From Sandaracinus sp. (GTDB taxonomy: Bacteria; Myxococcota_A; Polyangia; Polyangiales; Houyiibacteriaceae): DNA of 34,972 bases. The notes beneath the pieces are model-generated. The model worked only from the letters and a program-made list of their open reading frames with translations, was not told the DNA's origin and made no database searches. This document shows positions 8,137 through 15,196 of the stretch, piece by piece. The first letter of the stretch is position 1; the number at the start of each line of letters is the position of its first letter. The stretch covers positions 1 through 34,972 of the forward strand of contig JACKEH010000049.1 of NCBI GenBank assembly GCA_020633125.1, read 5' to 3'. Position numbers and translations under genes: made by a program.

Positions 8137-9972
8137 ATGTGCGGAATCGTTGGATACGTGGGGGGCACGGCGAGCGCGCCGATCCTGGTCGACGGACTGC
8201 GGCGGCTCGAGTACCGCGGCTACGACTCGGCCGGCCTCGCCGTACACGGCCCGAAGTCAATCGAGGTGCGTCGCGCCGTCGGTAAGCTGCGCAACCTCGA
8301 GACGGCGTTGAGCGAGCGTCCGCTTCAAGGCAACGTCGGCATCGGGCACACCCGCTGGGCGACCCACGGGCGCCCCTCGGAGGTCAACGCGCACCCGCAC
8401 GTCGCAGGGCCGGTGGCCGTCGTGCACAACGGCATCATCGAGAACCACCTCGAGCTGCGAAAGCGCCTGGTCGAAGCCGGCTGCAAGATCGCCAGCGACA
8501 CGGACACCGAGCTCGTCGCGCACCTCGTCCACCTCGAGGTGGAGCGTGGCAAGGACCTCGAGAGCGCGGTGCGTGCAGCGCTCGGCGAGGTGCAAGGCGC
8601 GTACGCCATCGCGGTGCTCTCGTCGCTCGAGCCACACCGCATCGTCGTCGCCAAGAGCTCGTCGCCGCTGGTGGTCGGCCTCGGCGACGAAGGCGAGAAC
8701 TTCTGCGCCAGCGACATCCCGGCGCTGCTGCCGTACACGAAGAAGATGCTCTTCCTCGAAGACGGCGAGATGGCCGTCCTCGAAGCGAGCTCGGTGCGGG
8801 TGACGACGCTGGAAGGCAAAGTCGTCGAGCGCGCGCCGCGGGTGATCGATTGGTCGCCCGTGATGGCCGAGAAGGCCGGCTACAAGCACTTCATGCTGAA
8901 GGAGATCTTCGAGCAGCCTCGTGCGCTCGAAGACACCTTCCGCGGCCGCCTCGATCGTGAGAGCGGCGACATCCACGGGCACGAGATCGGGCTGTCCGAC
9001 GACGACGCCCGCGCGATTCGTCGCGTCGTTCTGCTCGCATGTGGCACGTCGCATCACGCCGCGCTCACGGGTCGCTACTTTCTCGAATCGCTCGCGAAGA
9101 TCCCGACCACGATCGAGATCGCGAGCGAGTTCCGAGGGCGGGACGCGGTGATCTGCGAGGGCGACCTCGTGATCGCGGTGAGTCAGTCGGGCGAGACGCT
9201 CGACACGCTCGTCGCGGCGAAAGAAGCCAAGGCGAAGGGTGCGAAGATCCTGAGCATCGTGAACGTGATCGACAGCGCGATCCCGCGCATGAGCGATGCC
9301 ACGTTCTACACGCACGCCGGGCCCGAAATCGGCGTGGCATCGACGAAGTGCTTCAGCACGCAGGTCGCGAACATGCTGATGTTCGCGATCTGGCTCGGTC
9401 GACGTCGCGACGCGCTCTCCGCCGACAAGGCCGCCGAGCTCGTCGAGGGCCTCGCGCGCCTGCCCCAGATGATGGCGGACGTGCTGACGGGCACCCGGCA
9501 GCTCGTCGCGAACCTCGCACGTCGCTACGTCGAAGCGCGCGACGTGCTCTTCCTCGGTCGAGGGCTCTCGTTCCCGATCGCGCTCGAAGGCGCGCTCAAG
9601 CTGAAGGAGATCAGCTACGTGCACGCCGAGGGCTACGCGGCCGGCGAGATGAAGCACGGGCCGATCGCGCTCATCGACAACCGCGTGCCGGTCTTCGTGC
9701 TCTTGCCGAAGGACTCGCACCACGAGCGCAGCCTCTCGAACCTTCAGGAAGCGAAGGCTCGCGAGGCGATCGTCATCGGCATCGCGACCGAAGGCGACGA
9801 AGAAGCGCGCGCGGTCAGCGACGATCTCGTCGAAGTGCCGGACGTCGCGGAAGAGCTCACGCCCTTCCTCACGGTGTTGCCCTTGCAGCTCTACGCGTAC
9901 TACGTCGCCGACTTCAAGGGCACGGACGTGGACCAGCCGCGCAACCTCGCCAAGACCGTCACGGTGGAGTGA
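8137..9972 (+). CDS. glmS: Glutamine--fructose-6-phosphate aminotransferase (isomerizing)
   Basis: The 611-residue product starts MCGIVGY, so Cys2 becomes the N-terminal nucleophile of the glutaminase domain. The glutaminase part also has HTRWATHG and RLEYRGYDSAG. Two SIS sugar-isomerase domains follow, with SQSGET at 349-354. The C terminus DQPRNLAKTVTVE is the family hallmark. It makes glucosamine-6-phosphate from fructose-6-phosphate and glutamine for peptidoglycan and LPS precursors. It lies 32 bases after the second M16 gene and 10 bases before a glycosyltransferase, so it is probably in one operon. No glmS ribozyme-like structure has room in the 32-base gap. Confidence 0.97.
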   Translation: MCGIVGYVGGTASAPILVDGLRRLEYRGYDSAGLAVHGPKSIEVRRAVGKLRNLETALSERPLQGNVGIGHTRWATHGRPSEVNAHPHVAGPVAVVHNGIIENHLELRKRLVEAGCKIASDTDTELVAHLVHLEVERGKDLESAVRAALGEVQGAYAIAVLSSLEPHRIVVAKSSSPLVVGLGDEGENFCASDIPALLPYTKKMLFLEDGEMAVLEASSVRVTTLEGKVVERAPRVIDWSPVMAEKAGYKHFMLKEIFEQPRALEDTFRGRLDRESGDIHGHEIGLSDDDARAIRRVVLLACGTSHHAALTGRYFLESLAKIPTTIEIASEFRGRDAVICEGDLVIAVSQSGETLDTLVAAKEAKAKGAKILSIVNVIDSAIPRMSDATFYTHAGPEIGVASTKCFSTQVANMLMFAIWLGRRRDALSADKAAELVEGLARLPQMMADVLTGTRQLVANLARRYVEARDVLFLGRGLSFPIALEGALKLKEISYVHAEGYAAGEMKHGPIALIDNRVPVFVLLPKDSHHERSLSNLQEAKAREAIVIGIATEGDEEARAVSDDLVEVPDVAEELTPFLTVLPLQLYAYYVADFKGTDVDQPRNLAKTVTVE

Positions 9973-9982
9973 GCACCGCGGA

Positions 9983-10729
9983 ATGCTCGAGGGCAAGCGC
10001 ATCGCGGTCGTGGTCCCCGCGTTCGACGAAGCGGCGCTGATCGCTCGCACGTTGCGAGGGATCCCGTCGTGGATCGATCGCGTCGTCGTCGTCGACGACG
10101 CGAGTGGGGACGACACCGCGGAGGTCGCGCGCTCGCTCGGCGACGCACGCGTGCTCGTGGTGCGTCACGAGCTCAACCGTGGTGTCGGAGCCGCCATCGC
10201 GACCGGCTACGCGCGGGCCTTCGAGGACGGGGCCGACGTCGCGGTCGTGATGGCCGGCGACGCCCAGATGGACCCCACCGACCTTCCGCGTCTGCTCGCA
10301 CCGGTGATCGAGGGGCGTGTGGGATACGCGAAGGGAGACCGGCTCTCGTGGCCCGACGCGCGGCGCGCGATGCCGACGACGCGGTGGCTCGGGAACGTCG
10401 TGTTGAGCTGGCTGACACGCGTGGCGACGGGGCTCGACGTGAACGACTCGCAGTGCGGGTACACCGCGCTCGCAGCCGACGCGGCGCGAAGGTTGCCGCT
10501 CGATCGATTGTGGGCGCGCTACGGCTACCCCAACGACCTGCTCGGCATGCTCGGCATGTACGGCGTCGACGTCGCTGACGTGCCGGTTCGCCCTGTCTAC
10601 GCAGACGAGCGCAGCGGCGTGGGCTGGCGGCATGCGCTCTTCGTGGTGCCCTCCGTGTTGTTGCGCGCGTGGTGGCGCCGCGCGGCCAGCGTTCCGCGTG
10701 CCCTCCCCGCGCGCTCGTCGCGAGGCTGA
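9983..10729 (+). CDS. Family 2 glycosyltransferase, polyprenol-phosphate mannosyltransferase-like
   Basis: The 248-residue GT-A protein has VPAFDEA (11-17), VVDDASGDDT (37-46), an NRGVGAAIATGYARA nucleotide-binding segment and a DxxxD metal-site equivalent GDAQMDP (Asp93/Asp97). No transmembrane helices are obvious, apart from a weak hydrophobic stretch near the C terminus. The layout resembles DPM1/polyprenyl-phosphate glycosyltransferases. It is translationally coupled to the next glycosyltransferase (TGATG overlap) and closely follows glmS, suggesting cell-envelope polysaccharide or lipid-linked sugar synthesis. The donor and acceptor are not determinable here. Confidence 0.88.
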   Translation: MLEGKRIAVVVPAFDEAALIARTLRGIPSWIDRVVVVDDASGDDTAEVARSLGDARVLVVRHELNRGVGAAIATGYARAFEDGADVAVVMAGDAQMDPTDLPRLLAPVIEGRVGYAKGDRLSWPDARRAMPTTRWLGNVVLSWLTRVATGLDVNDSQCGYTALAADAARRLPLDRLWARYGYPNDLLGMLGMYGVDVADVPVRPVYADERSGVGWRHALFVVPSVLLRAWWRRAASVPRALPARSSRG

Positions 10730-11808
10730 TGCGCATCGCCGTGCTCTCGACGGGGCACCCGCGCTTCGAGGGAGACGTCGCGGGGTGTTTCGTCGAAGGC
10801 TTCGCGGACGTGCTGCGCGACCGCGGCCACGACGTGCACGTCTTCGCGCCCACGCCACGTGAGAACGTGGGTGGCTCGACGCGTTGGGTGACCTACGCGC
10901 CGCGCACGTGGCGCCGCACCTTCTACGGCGCGGGGGTTCCAGAGAACGTGCGTGACCCACGCGCGTGGCCGGGGCTCGTCACCTATCCCGCGGCACTTCG
11001 CGTGGCGGCACGTGGCGGTTGGGACGCGGTGGTCGCGCACTTCGGAATTCCCTGCGGCTTCGTCGCGACCCGCCTGCAGTCCCCACGGGTGCTCACCGTC
11101 TGGCACTCGGCCGACGTGGCGCTGGCGTCACGCCTACCGCGCGCATGGCTGCGACCGCTGCTCGCGACCGGGACCCACTGGCTGGTGCGCGAGGAGCATC
11201 GCGCGCGGCTTCGTCCCGCGCGTGCTTTCGTGCGCCCGATGGGCGTGCACGCGCCGAACGCGACGCCGGCGATGGAGGCGCGCGAGAGGCTCGGCTTGGA
11301 CGGGCGTCCCGTGGTGCTCTTCCTCGGACGGCTCGTGCGCATCAAGGGTGTCGACACGCTCGTCGAAGCGCTCGGGCACCGACGTGACCTTCAGCTCGTG
11401 ATCGCGGGCGAGGGGCCGGAGCGGGCGCGGCTCGAAGCAGCTGCACCCGCGGCACGTTTCCTCGGGCACGTCGCGGGGCGGCGCAAAGACGACGCGCTCG
11501 CGGCGGCCGACGTGGTGGCCTTGCCTTCGCGCCTCGGGCGAAGTGGCCGCAGCGAAGGTGCGCCCTTGGTCGCCACCGAAGCCGCGCTCGCGGGCAAAGC
11601 GCGCGTCGCGACACACTCGGTGGGTCTGCCGGAGGACGAGGCGTGGAACGTCGAGGGAACGCCGGCGTCGATCGCGAGCGCCGTCGACGCCGTGTTGGCT
11701 TCGCCGCAGGACGAGCGCGTACGGGTGGCGCACGAACGCGCGAAGAGCCTCACGTGGTCGGCCCTCGCCCCCACCGTCGACGCGCTCGTGCGAGACGCGT
11801 GGCGCTGA
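10729..11808 (+). CDS. Family 4 (GT-B) glycosyltransferase
   Basis: The 359-residue protein starts at the ATG overlapping the previous TGA by one base. It begins MRIAVLSTGHPRFEGD, a typical N-terminal Rossmann half with a glycine-rich loop. The C-terminal half has LFLGRLVRIKGVDTLVEA (about 197-214), IAGEGPER and the E-x7-E motif in EGAPLVATE (Glu276 to Glu284), the nucleotide-sugar site of GT4 retaining transferases. No membrane segments are seen. It is the last gene of the plus-strand run; it ends 7 bases from the convergent lolA stop, leaving no space for a separate terminator. Probably envelope glycan assembly (inference from neighbours). Confidence 0.88.
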   Translation: MRIAVLSTGHPRFEGDVAGCFVEGFADVLRDRGHDVHVFAPTPRENVGGSTRWVTYAPRTWRRTFYGAGVPENVRDPRAWPGLVTYPAALRVAARGGWDAVVAHFGIPCGFVATRLQSPRVLTVWHSADVALASRLPRAWLRPLLATGTHWLVREEHRARLRPARAFVRPMGVHAPNATPAMEARERLGLDGRPVVLFLGRLVRIKGVDTLVEALGHRRDLQLVIAGEGPERARLEAAAPAARFLGHVAGRRKDDALAAADVVALPSRLGRSGRSEGAPLVATEAALAGKARVATHSVGLPEDEAWNVEGTPASIASAVDAVLASPQDERVRVAHERAKSLTWSALAPTVDALVRDAWR

Positions 11809-11815
11809 CGTCGGC

Positions 11816-12529
11816 TCAGGGCTGGACGCGGCGCGTACGAGCGGGCGCCGTGTACGTGAAGCGGTCTTCCGGGACGTCACGGTTGAAGCGCTGATCGGAG
11901 AAGTCGAAGCGGTTGCGGTTCCCGTTCGCATCGAGGATCAACACACGCTGAATGACGCCCGCGCGGCGGTCGCCTTCGCCGACGATGCGCACGAAGAAGA
12001 GCACGCGATCGTAGTGCGGCGTGGCGCGCCGCGGGCGGAGCTCGAGCACGTAGCCACCTTCGAACCCCTGGCGAGCGGCGTCGACGAGGCGAAGGCGAAA
12101 GTCACGGTCGAGGCGACCCGTGCCGGTGAGGAAGCTGAACGCGAGCGGGAGCTGGTCCTCGCTCATCGCGCGATCGATCAGCTGGCCCTCGGTCTCGCCC
12201 TCGTCGGGCGGCTGGTAGATCAACAGACGCCGACCGTCGCTGACGAAGACCTGTCCGTTGGGCGCCGCGTAGTCCCAACGCATCTTGCCCGGCTTCTTGA
12301 AGACGACCCGACCACGAGCCCGCTCGGTGCGGTCGTAGACCTTCGTGTACTGCGTCTGCTCGAACGCGGCATCCATCGTGGTCGTCTGGTCGTAGAACGA
12401 CTGCACGAGGCTCGCGACGGCGCGCGCGTCGAGCCGCTCGCGAGGCGCCTGCGCGAAGAGCGTCGCGCTCACGCCGAAGCTGAGCACGAGAGCGAGCACG
12501 AGAGGACGGCGCGCGAGGCAAAGCTGCAT
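11816..12529 (-). CDS. lolA: Outer-membrane lipoprotein carrier protein LolA
   Basis: The 237-residue protein starts at MQLCLARRPL with a signal peptide ending near LFAQA (residues 24-28). It shows the LolA pattern: an N-terminal helix (VQSFYDQTTTMDAAFEQ), then RARGRVVFKKPGKMRWDY, the conserved stretch that forms the half-barrel edge, then VFVSDGRRLLIYQP. Known role: periplasmic shuttle of lipoproteins from LolCDE to the outer membrane. It is convergent with the glycosyltransferase (7-base gap) and divergent from the DUF465-like gene. A longer in-frame start at 12718 would add 63 residues before the signal peptide and is rejected. Confidence 0.88.
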   Translation of the reverse strand: MQLCLARRPLVLALVLSFGVSATLFAQAPRERLDARAVASLVQSFYDQTTTMDAAFEQTQYTKVYDRTERARGRVVFKKPGKMRWDYAAPNGQVFVSDGRRLLIYQPPDEGETEGQLIDRAMSEDQLPLAFSFLTGTGRLDRDFRLRLVDAARQGFEGGYVLELRPRRATPHYDRVLFFVRIVGEGDRRAGVIQRVLILDANGNRNRFDFSDQRFNRDVPEDRFTYTAPARTRRVQP

Positions 12530-12880
12530 GGCGCGAGGAACGACCGAAGCGGGTCCGCTATTCACGCGCGCCGTGATGGCACGTTCGTGAGCGGATTGCA
12601 TCCGATGGATCGCGGAGGTGTCGAACCGCCCGTTTCGCCGCCAAATGCACGTGCTTCGTGGACTTCTGCGCGCGGAGCACATGTCGGACGGGGTGGGATG
12701 CATCGAGAGACGCGCCAAATGCGTCGACGATGGAATGTCACGAAAGGGGGACTGGTTGCTTCGAACGTCACGTTTCCCGTATCGTGAACGAGTCTTCCGG
12801 CACCGACCCGAGGGCGCCGGATGGCTTGACCTGCTTTCGAGATCGAGAAGGCGACGCCCCGTCGCCGAGGAGGTGTGCAG
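12530..12880. other. Divergent intergenic region lolA / DUF465-like gene
   Basis: No gene is seen. A weak plus-strand promoter is present (12756-12785). The motif GCCAAATGC occurs twice (near 12641 and 12715). A small TCCGGC/GCCGGA hairpin lies at 12796-12821. Confidence 0.4.
12756..12785 (+). promoter_or_regulatory. Possible promoter of the DUF465-like gene
   Basis: TTGCTT (12756-12761), an 18-base spacer and TATCGT (12780-12785) would give a leader of about 90 bases. The spacing is acceptable, the match moderate. Confidence 0.3.
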
Positions 12881-13078
12881 ATGGCCCGTTCCCGTCGTTC
12901 ATCGGACCCGGAGATCCAGATCGCTCGTCTCGCCCAGAAGCATGCCGAGTTGGACGCCCGCGTCGTCGAGCTCTCGGGGAGGTCGTACCTCACACCATCC
13001 GAACAGATGGAGGCGCAGCGCCTAAAAAAGGAAAAGCTCGCCCTGAAGGAGCAGCTCGACGCGCAACGCAGCGACTGA
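12881..13078 (+). CDS. DUF465/YdcH-like small coiled protein
   Basis: The 65-residue protein starts at the ATG 7 bases after AGGAGG; a GTG two codons earlier lies too close to that site. It has the DUF465 (YdcH) pattern: LAQKHAELDARVVEL, a short turn, then SEQMEAQRLKKEKLALKEQL, forming a helical hairpin rich in Lys/Glu. Members of this family are small cytoplasmic proteins with no settled function. It stands alone with its own terminator (13141-13163), which overlaps a tandem duplication. It is divergent from lolA. Confidence 0.82.
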   Translation: MARSRRSSDPEIQIARLAQKHAELDARVVELSGRSYLTPSEQMEAQRLKKEKLALKEQLDAQRSD

Positions 13079-13093
13079 GACGACCTGCAGATC

Positions 13094-13161
13094 GCGGAAA
13101 CGAACAGAGGCCGGAGCATTGTCGGCCGCGGAAACGAACGGAGGCCGGCGCATTGCCGGCC
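13094..13161 (+). repeat. 34-bp tandem duplication containing the terminator
   Basis: 13094-13127 and 13128-13161 are adjacent 34-base copies with three mismatches. Copy 2 carries the perfect terminator stem; copy 1 has a shorter, interrupted stem. Confidence 0.85.
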
Positions 13162-13163
13162 TC
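13141..13163 (+). terminator. Terminator of the DUF465-like gene
   Basis: A 9-bp stem GAGGCCGGC/GCCGGCCTC with the 5-base loop GCATT is followed by TTCGCGTT. It lies 62 bases past the stop and 27 bases from the stop of the convergent lipoprotein gene, so it could serve both. Confidence 0.65.
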
Positions 13164-13190
13164 TTCGCGTTCGTCGCGGTCGCTGCGGGC

Positions 13191-13574
13191 TCAGGTGTCG
13201 CTCGGCTCGCGTGCGACGTAAGTGCGACCTTCGGGCACGAGCGATTCGAGCGTGGTCTGCAGAGTACGACGTTGCTCGTCGCGAAGGCCCGCGCCGTTCT
13301 CCCCCGCGAGCTCGTTGGCGAGCGAGAGGTAATGGAGCGCGTCCTGTCGATGGCCGAGCCGCTCCGCGGTCATGCCGCGCAGGTAGTAGAAGCGCACGCG
13401 CCGCTGAGGGTCGAGGTCGACGACGTCTGGCTCGAGCGCCGCGAGCCAGACCTCGGCGTCTTCGTAGCGGGCTGCGTCGTACGCCGCTTCGGAGCGCTGA
13501 AGGTCCTCACGAAGCTGGGCACATCCGACCAGCGAAAAAAGGACGACGCACCGTGTCAGGAACCGGACGGACAT
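13191..13574 (-). CDS. Small TPR-like lipoprotein
   Basis: The 127-residue protein has a lipobox leader ending SLVGC (Cys18). The rest is helical and contains paired helices resembling tetratricopeptide repeats: AAYDAARYEDAEVWLAAL and GMTAERLGHRQDALHYLSLA. It is probably anchored to a membrane and serves as a small scaffold. No partner is identifiable. The gene is convergent with the DUF465-like gene and is followed upstream by a long non-coding stretch. Confidence 0.75.
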   Translation of the reverse strand: MSVRFLTRCVVLFSLVGCAQLREDLQRSEAAYDAARYEDAEVWLAALEPDVVDLDPQRRVRFYYLRGMTAERLGHRQDALHYLSLANELAGENGAGLRDEQRRTLQTTLESLVPEGRTYVAREPSDT

Positions 13575-13669
13575 CGCGAAGGAGGATAATGGAATCCAAT
13601 CGCGTCACGTGAGGTTTCTTCGCGCGACACCCTCTTCGAAGACCCGATCGCACGTCGAGGGGTGACAAA

Positions 13670-13952
13670 GGAGTGAGGCCGCCCCACTTGGGAGCGGCCT
13701 CACGAAAGCGCTAGAGTGGTGGAGTCGGCCGCACACCGACGCCCACCTCGGAAAAATCCAAGTAAGCCGAAAAAGGAAGTAAGGTAGGCGAAGCGCAAAG
13801 CCTCAAGCCAAGCCACGAAGGAGTCTCTGGTCCCAACCGCCAAGAAGAGCCCAGAGTCAATCAAGCGACACTTTGTCTCCTACAGCAACGACAGTGCCAA
13901 CCTGACAAGCGACCCGCTTCCGGGGGCAGAACCACGAAATCACGTGGTTTTT
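13670..13952 (+). ncRNA. Candidate structured non-coding RNA
   Basis: The span has a 10-bp hairpin (13673-13682 with 13694-13703), a second hairpin (13724-13728 with 13736-13740), a purine-rich single-strand-like segment and an intrinsic terminator with a T-run. No tmRNA, RNase P, SRP or known riboswitch signature could be matched. Strand is chosen from the terminator. The 5' end is a guess, and no promoter is clear. Confidence 0.3.
13930..13952 (+). terminator. Intrinsic terminator in a gene-free region
   Basis: A 7-bp stem AACCACG/CGTGGTT (13930-13936 with 13943-13949) with a 6-base loop is followed by TTT; with the stem bases this gives five T in a row. No annotated plus-strand gene precedes it within 850 bases except the DUF465-like gene, which has its own terminator. 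Confidence 0.6.
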
Positions 13953-14181
13953 GCCGCAGCCGAACGCGAAGGAGCCTCACGGAGGCGTGAGCATCCGGCT
14001 CAGACCGCGACATTCGTGTCAGGGGATGGCCGGAAGAGGAGCCACCCCTACCGGTCGGTAGACGACCAAGACCCCACGGAGACCGCTTTCCGTGGGTCTC
14101 GTCGTGCCCGACGCACGGCGTTCTCCCGCCAGGGCGCAGCATTCCGTCCTCACCGTGCGGGGAACGTGCCCCGAGGCGCGG

Positions 14182-14931
14182 TCAGAGGACGTGGCGTGGG
14201 CAGGTTCGGCTCAACCCCGGCCCGAAGGGGTTGAAATAGAGGGCGTCGACCTCGCGCTGCCGGGCGACTTCGCCCAGGAAGTGCTCCCCGTCGAGCACCA
14301 CGTGTCGCAGTTGGGCCGAAAGGGCCGGGTCGAGCGCGCCGACGAAGGCCTCGTAGCAGTCGAGGCTGGTGCACACGACACCTGGCTGGGCGAACCCCTC
14401 GTGGCCCGGCTTCGCGATCATGCGGCCGTCGGGGAGCAACGGAATGTGGAGCTCTGGGTGGGCACGGAGCGCCGAGGTGTCCAAACCCTTGCCGAGGAGC
14501 AGGCGCTCCAGCTCGACGATGCGCGCCCACGCGCCGAGCTCGGTGTAGGTCTCGGGCTCGAAGACGAGCAGATCGTCGTCGTAGCCCCCCGCGTTGACCC
14601 GGACGACGCGCCAGGGCTCGCCGAGGTTCGCGAAGAGCTCCGTGCCGGGAATCGACGGCACGTAGGAGCCCAGCACCGCCCCGTGCGCCAGGGCGGCGTG
14701 CACCGTCGCGCTCTCCGTGAAGAGCCAGAGCTCGTTCGGGGGCACGTGGCTCCGGGGACCGAACGAGACCTTGCCCGCGCGGGCGATGGTCTCGGTGGGA
14801 AAGAACCCGACCGGCACCAACCACTCACGATGCTCCGCCAGCGCACGCAGCGTGGACGCCCGAGAAGCCTGCCCTCGGCGCAACGCGGGGATCGCGATGC
14901 GCGGGCGCGACATCGGCGGCGGTTGGAACAT
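14182..14931 (-). CDS. Protein of unknown function, possibly SseB-like
   Basis: The protein is 249 residues from ATG 14931; MSRPRIAIP at 14913 is an equally possible start (243 residues). No signal peptide or membrane segment is present. The first half (LRALAEHREWLVPVGFF ... ELWLFTESATVHAAL ... RVVRVNAGG) is reminiscent of SseB-type domains, but I cannot confirm it. The second half ends with a conserved-looking ALYFNPFGPG. Coding potential is supported by residue composition and by the long open frame compared with the opposite strand. It follows the aldehyde dehydrogenase on the same strand after a 265-base repeat-bearing gap. Confidence 0.6.
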   Translation of the reverse strand: MFQPPPMSRPRIAIPALRRGQASRASTLRALAEHREWLVPVGFFPTETIARAGKVSFGPRSHVPPNELWLFTESATVHAALAHGAVLGSYVPSIPGTELFANLGEPWRVVRVNAGGYDDDLLVFEPETYTELGAWARIVELERLLLGKGLDTSALRAHPELHIPLLPDGRMIAKPGHEGFAQPGVVCTSLDCYEAFVGALDPALSAQLRHVVLDGEHFLGEVARQREVDALYFNPFGPGLSRTCPRHVL

Positions 14932-14966
14932 CGGGGGCCGAGGATACTTCAGGAGGGCGAAAGCGA

Positions 14967-15000
14967 GGCCAGGAAAGCCCGTTCGACGGGCTCCTTGGCC
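14967..15000 (-). terminator. Hairpin between the aldehyde dehydrogenase and the 14182 gene
   Basis: An imperfect 15-bp stem (14967-14981 with 14987-15000) has the 5-base loop TTCGA. It lies about 200 bases past the dehydrogenase stop. There is no strong T-run. Confidence 0.4.
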
Positions 15001-15039
15001 TTCGATTCGCCGCCACCCACGCTCGCGTTTGGGGGCGGC

Positions 15040-15107
15040 AGTTTCGCGGAATCCCGCCCCTCCTCGGACTGACGTCCGCTCCGCCGGGCACGATTCCGCT
15101 TCAATTC
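15040..15107 (-). repeat. 68-bp dispersed repeat, copy 2
   Basis: This is the reverse complement of 4627-4694 with about 5 mismatches. It lies in the gap between two minus-strand genes. Confidence 0.8.
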
Positions 15108-15132
15108 ACCCCCACCCACGCGTGGAAGCGAC

Positions 15133-15170
15133 GGATGTCCGCTCCGCCAAAAACGATTCCGCTTCAATTC
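15133..15170 (-). repeat. 68-bp dispersed repeat, truncated copy 3
   Basis: 38 bases match the end of copy 2 that carries GATTCCGCTTCAATTC, in the same orientation and 25 bases away. It ends 26 bases from the dehydrogenase stop. Confidence 0.75.
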
Positions 15171-15196
15171 CGAAGCGGACCGCGACCGGAGCCTGC

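Larger units (their letters stand above)
13575..14181. other. Gene-poor, unusually A-rich stretch
   Basis: No credible protein gene is present. From about 13740 to 13930 the composition departs sharply from the neighbours: the plus strand is purine-rich (13751-13800 is roughly half A) and GC is far lower. Hairpins at 13673-13703 and 13724-13740 precede it, an intrinsic terminator (13930-13952) ends it, and a third hairpin (14073-14080 with 14089-14096) follows. Confidence 0.6.

Noticed and set aside
13590..13613. Seven-codon plus-strand frame after a perfect AGGAGG
   Set aside because: It reads antisense to the promoter region of the 13191 lipoprotein gene and has no following gene it could control.
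13750..13830. Possible c-di-GMP (GEMM) riboswitch, from GCGCAAAGCCTC
   Set aside because: Only the short core resembles it. The upstream GGCAAACC element, the downstream receptor motif and a nearby regulated gene are missing.
13740..13952. tmRNA or RNase P RNA
   Set aside because: There is no tRNA-like 3' end with CCA, no tag frame ending in Ala-Ala, and none of the conserved RNase P core sequences.
13861..14142. 93-residue minus-strand frame in the gene-poor region
   Set aside because: Arg/Gly/Pro-rich with no ribosome-binding site, and it crosses the plus-strand terminator; no sign of selection as protein.
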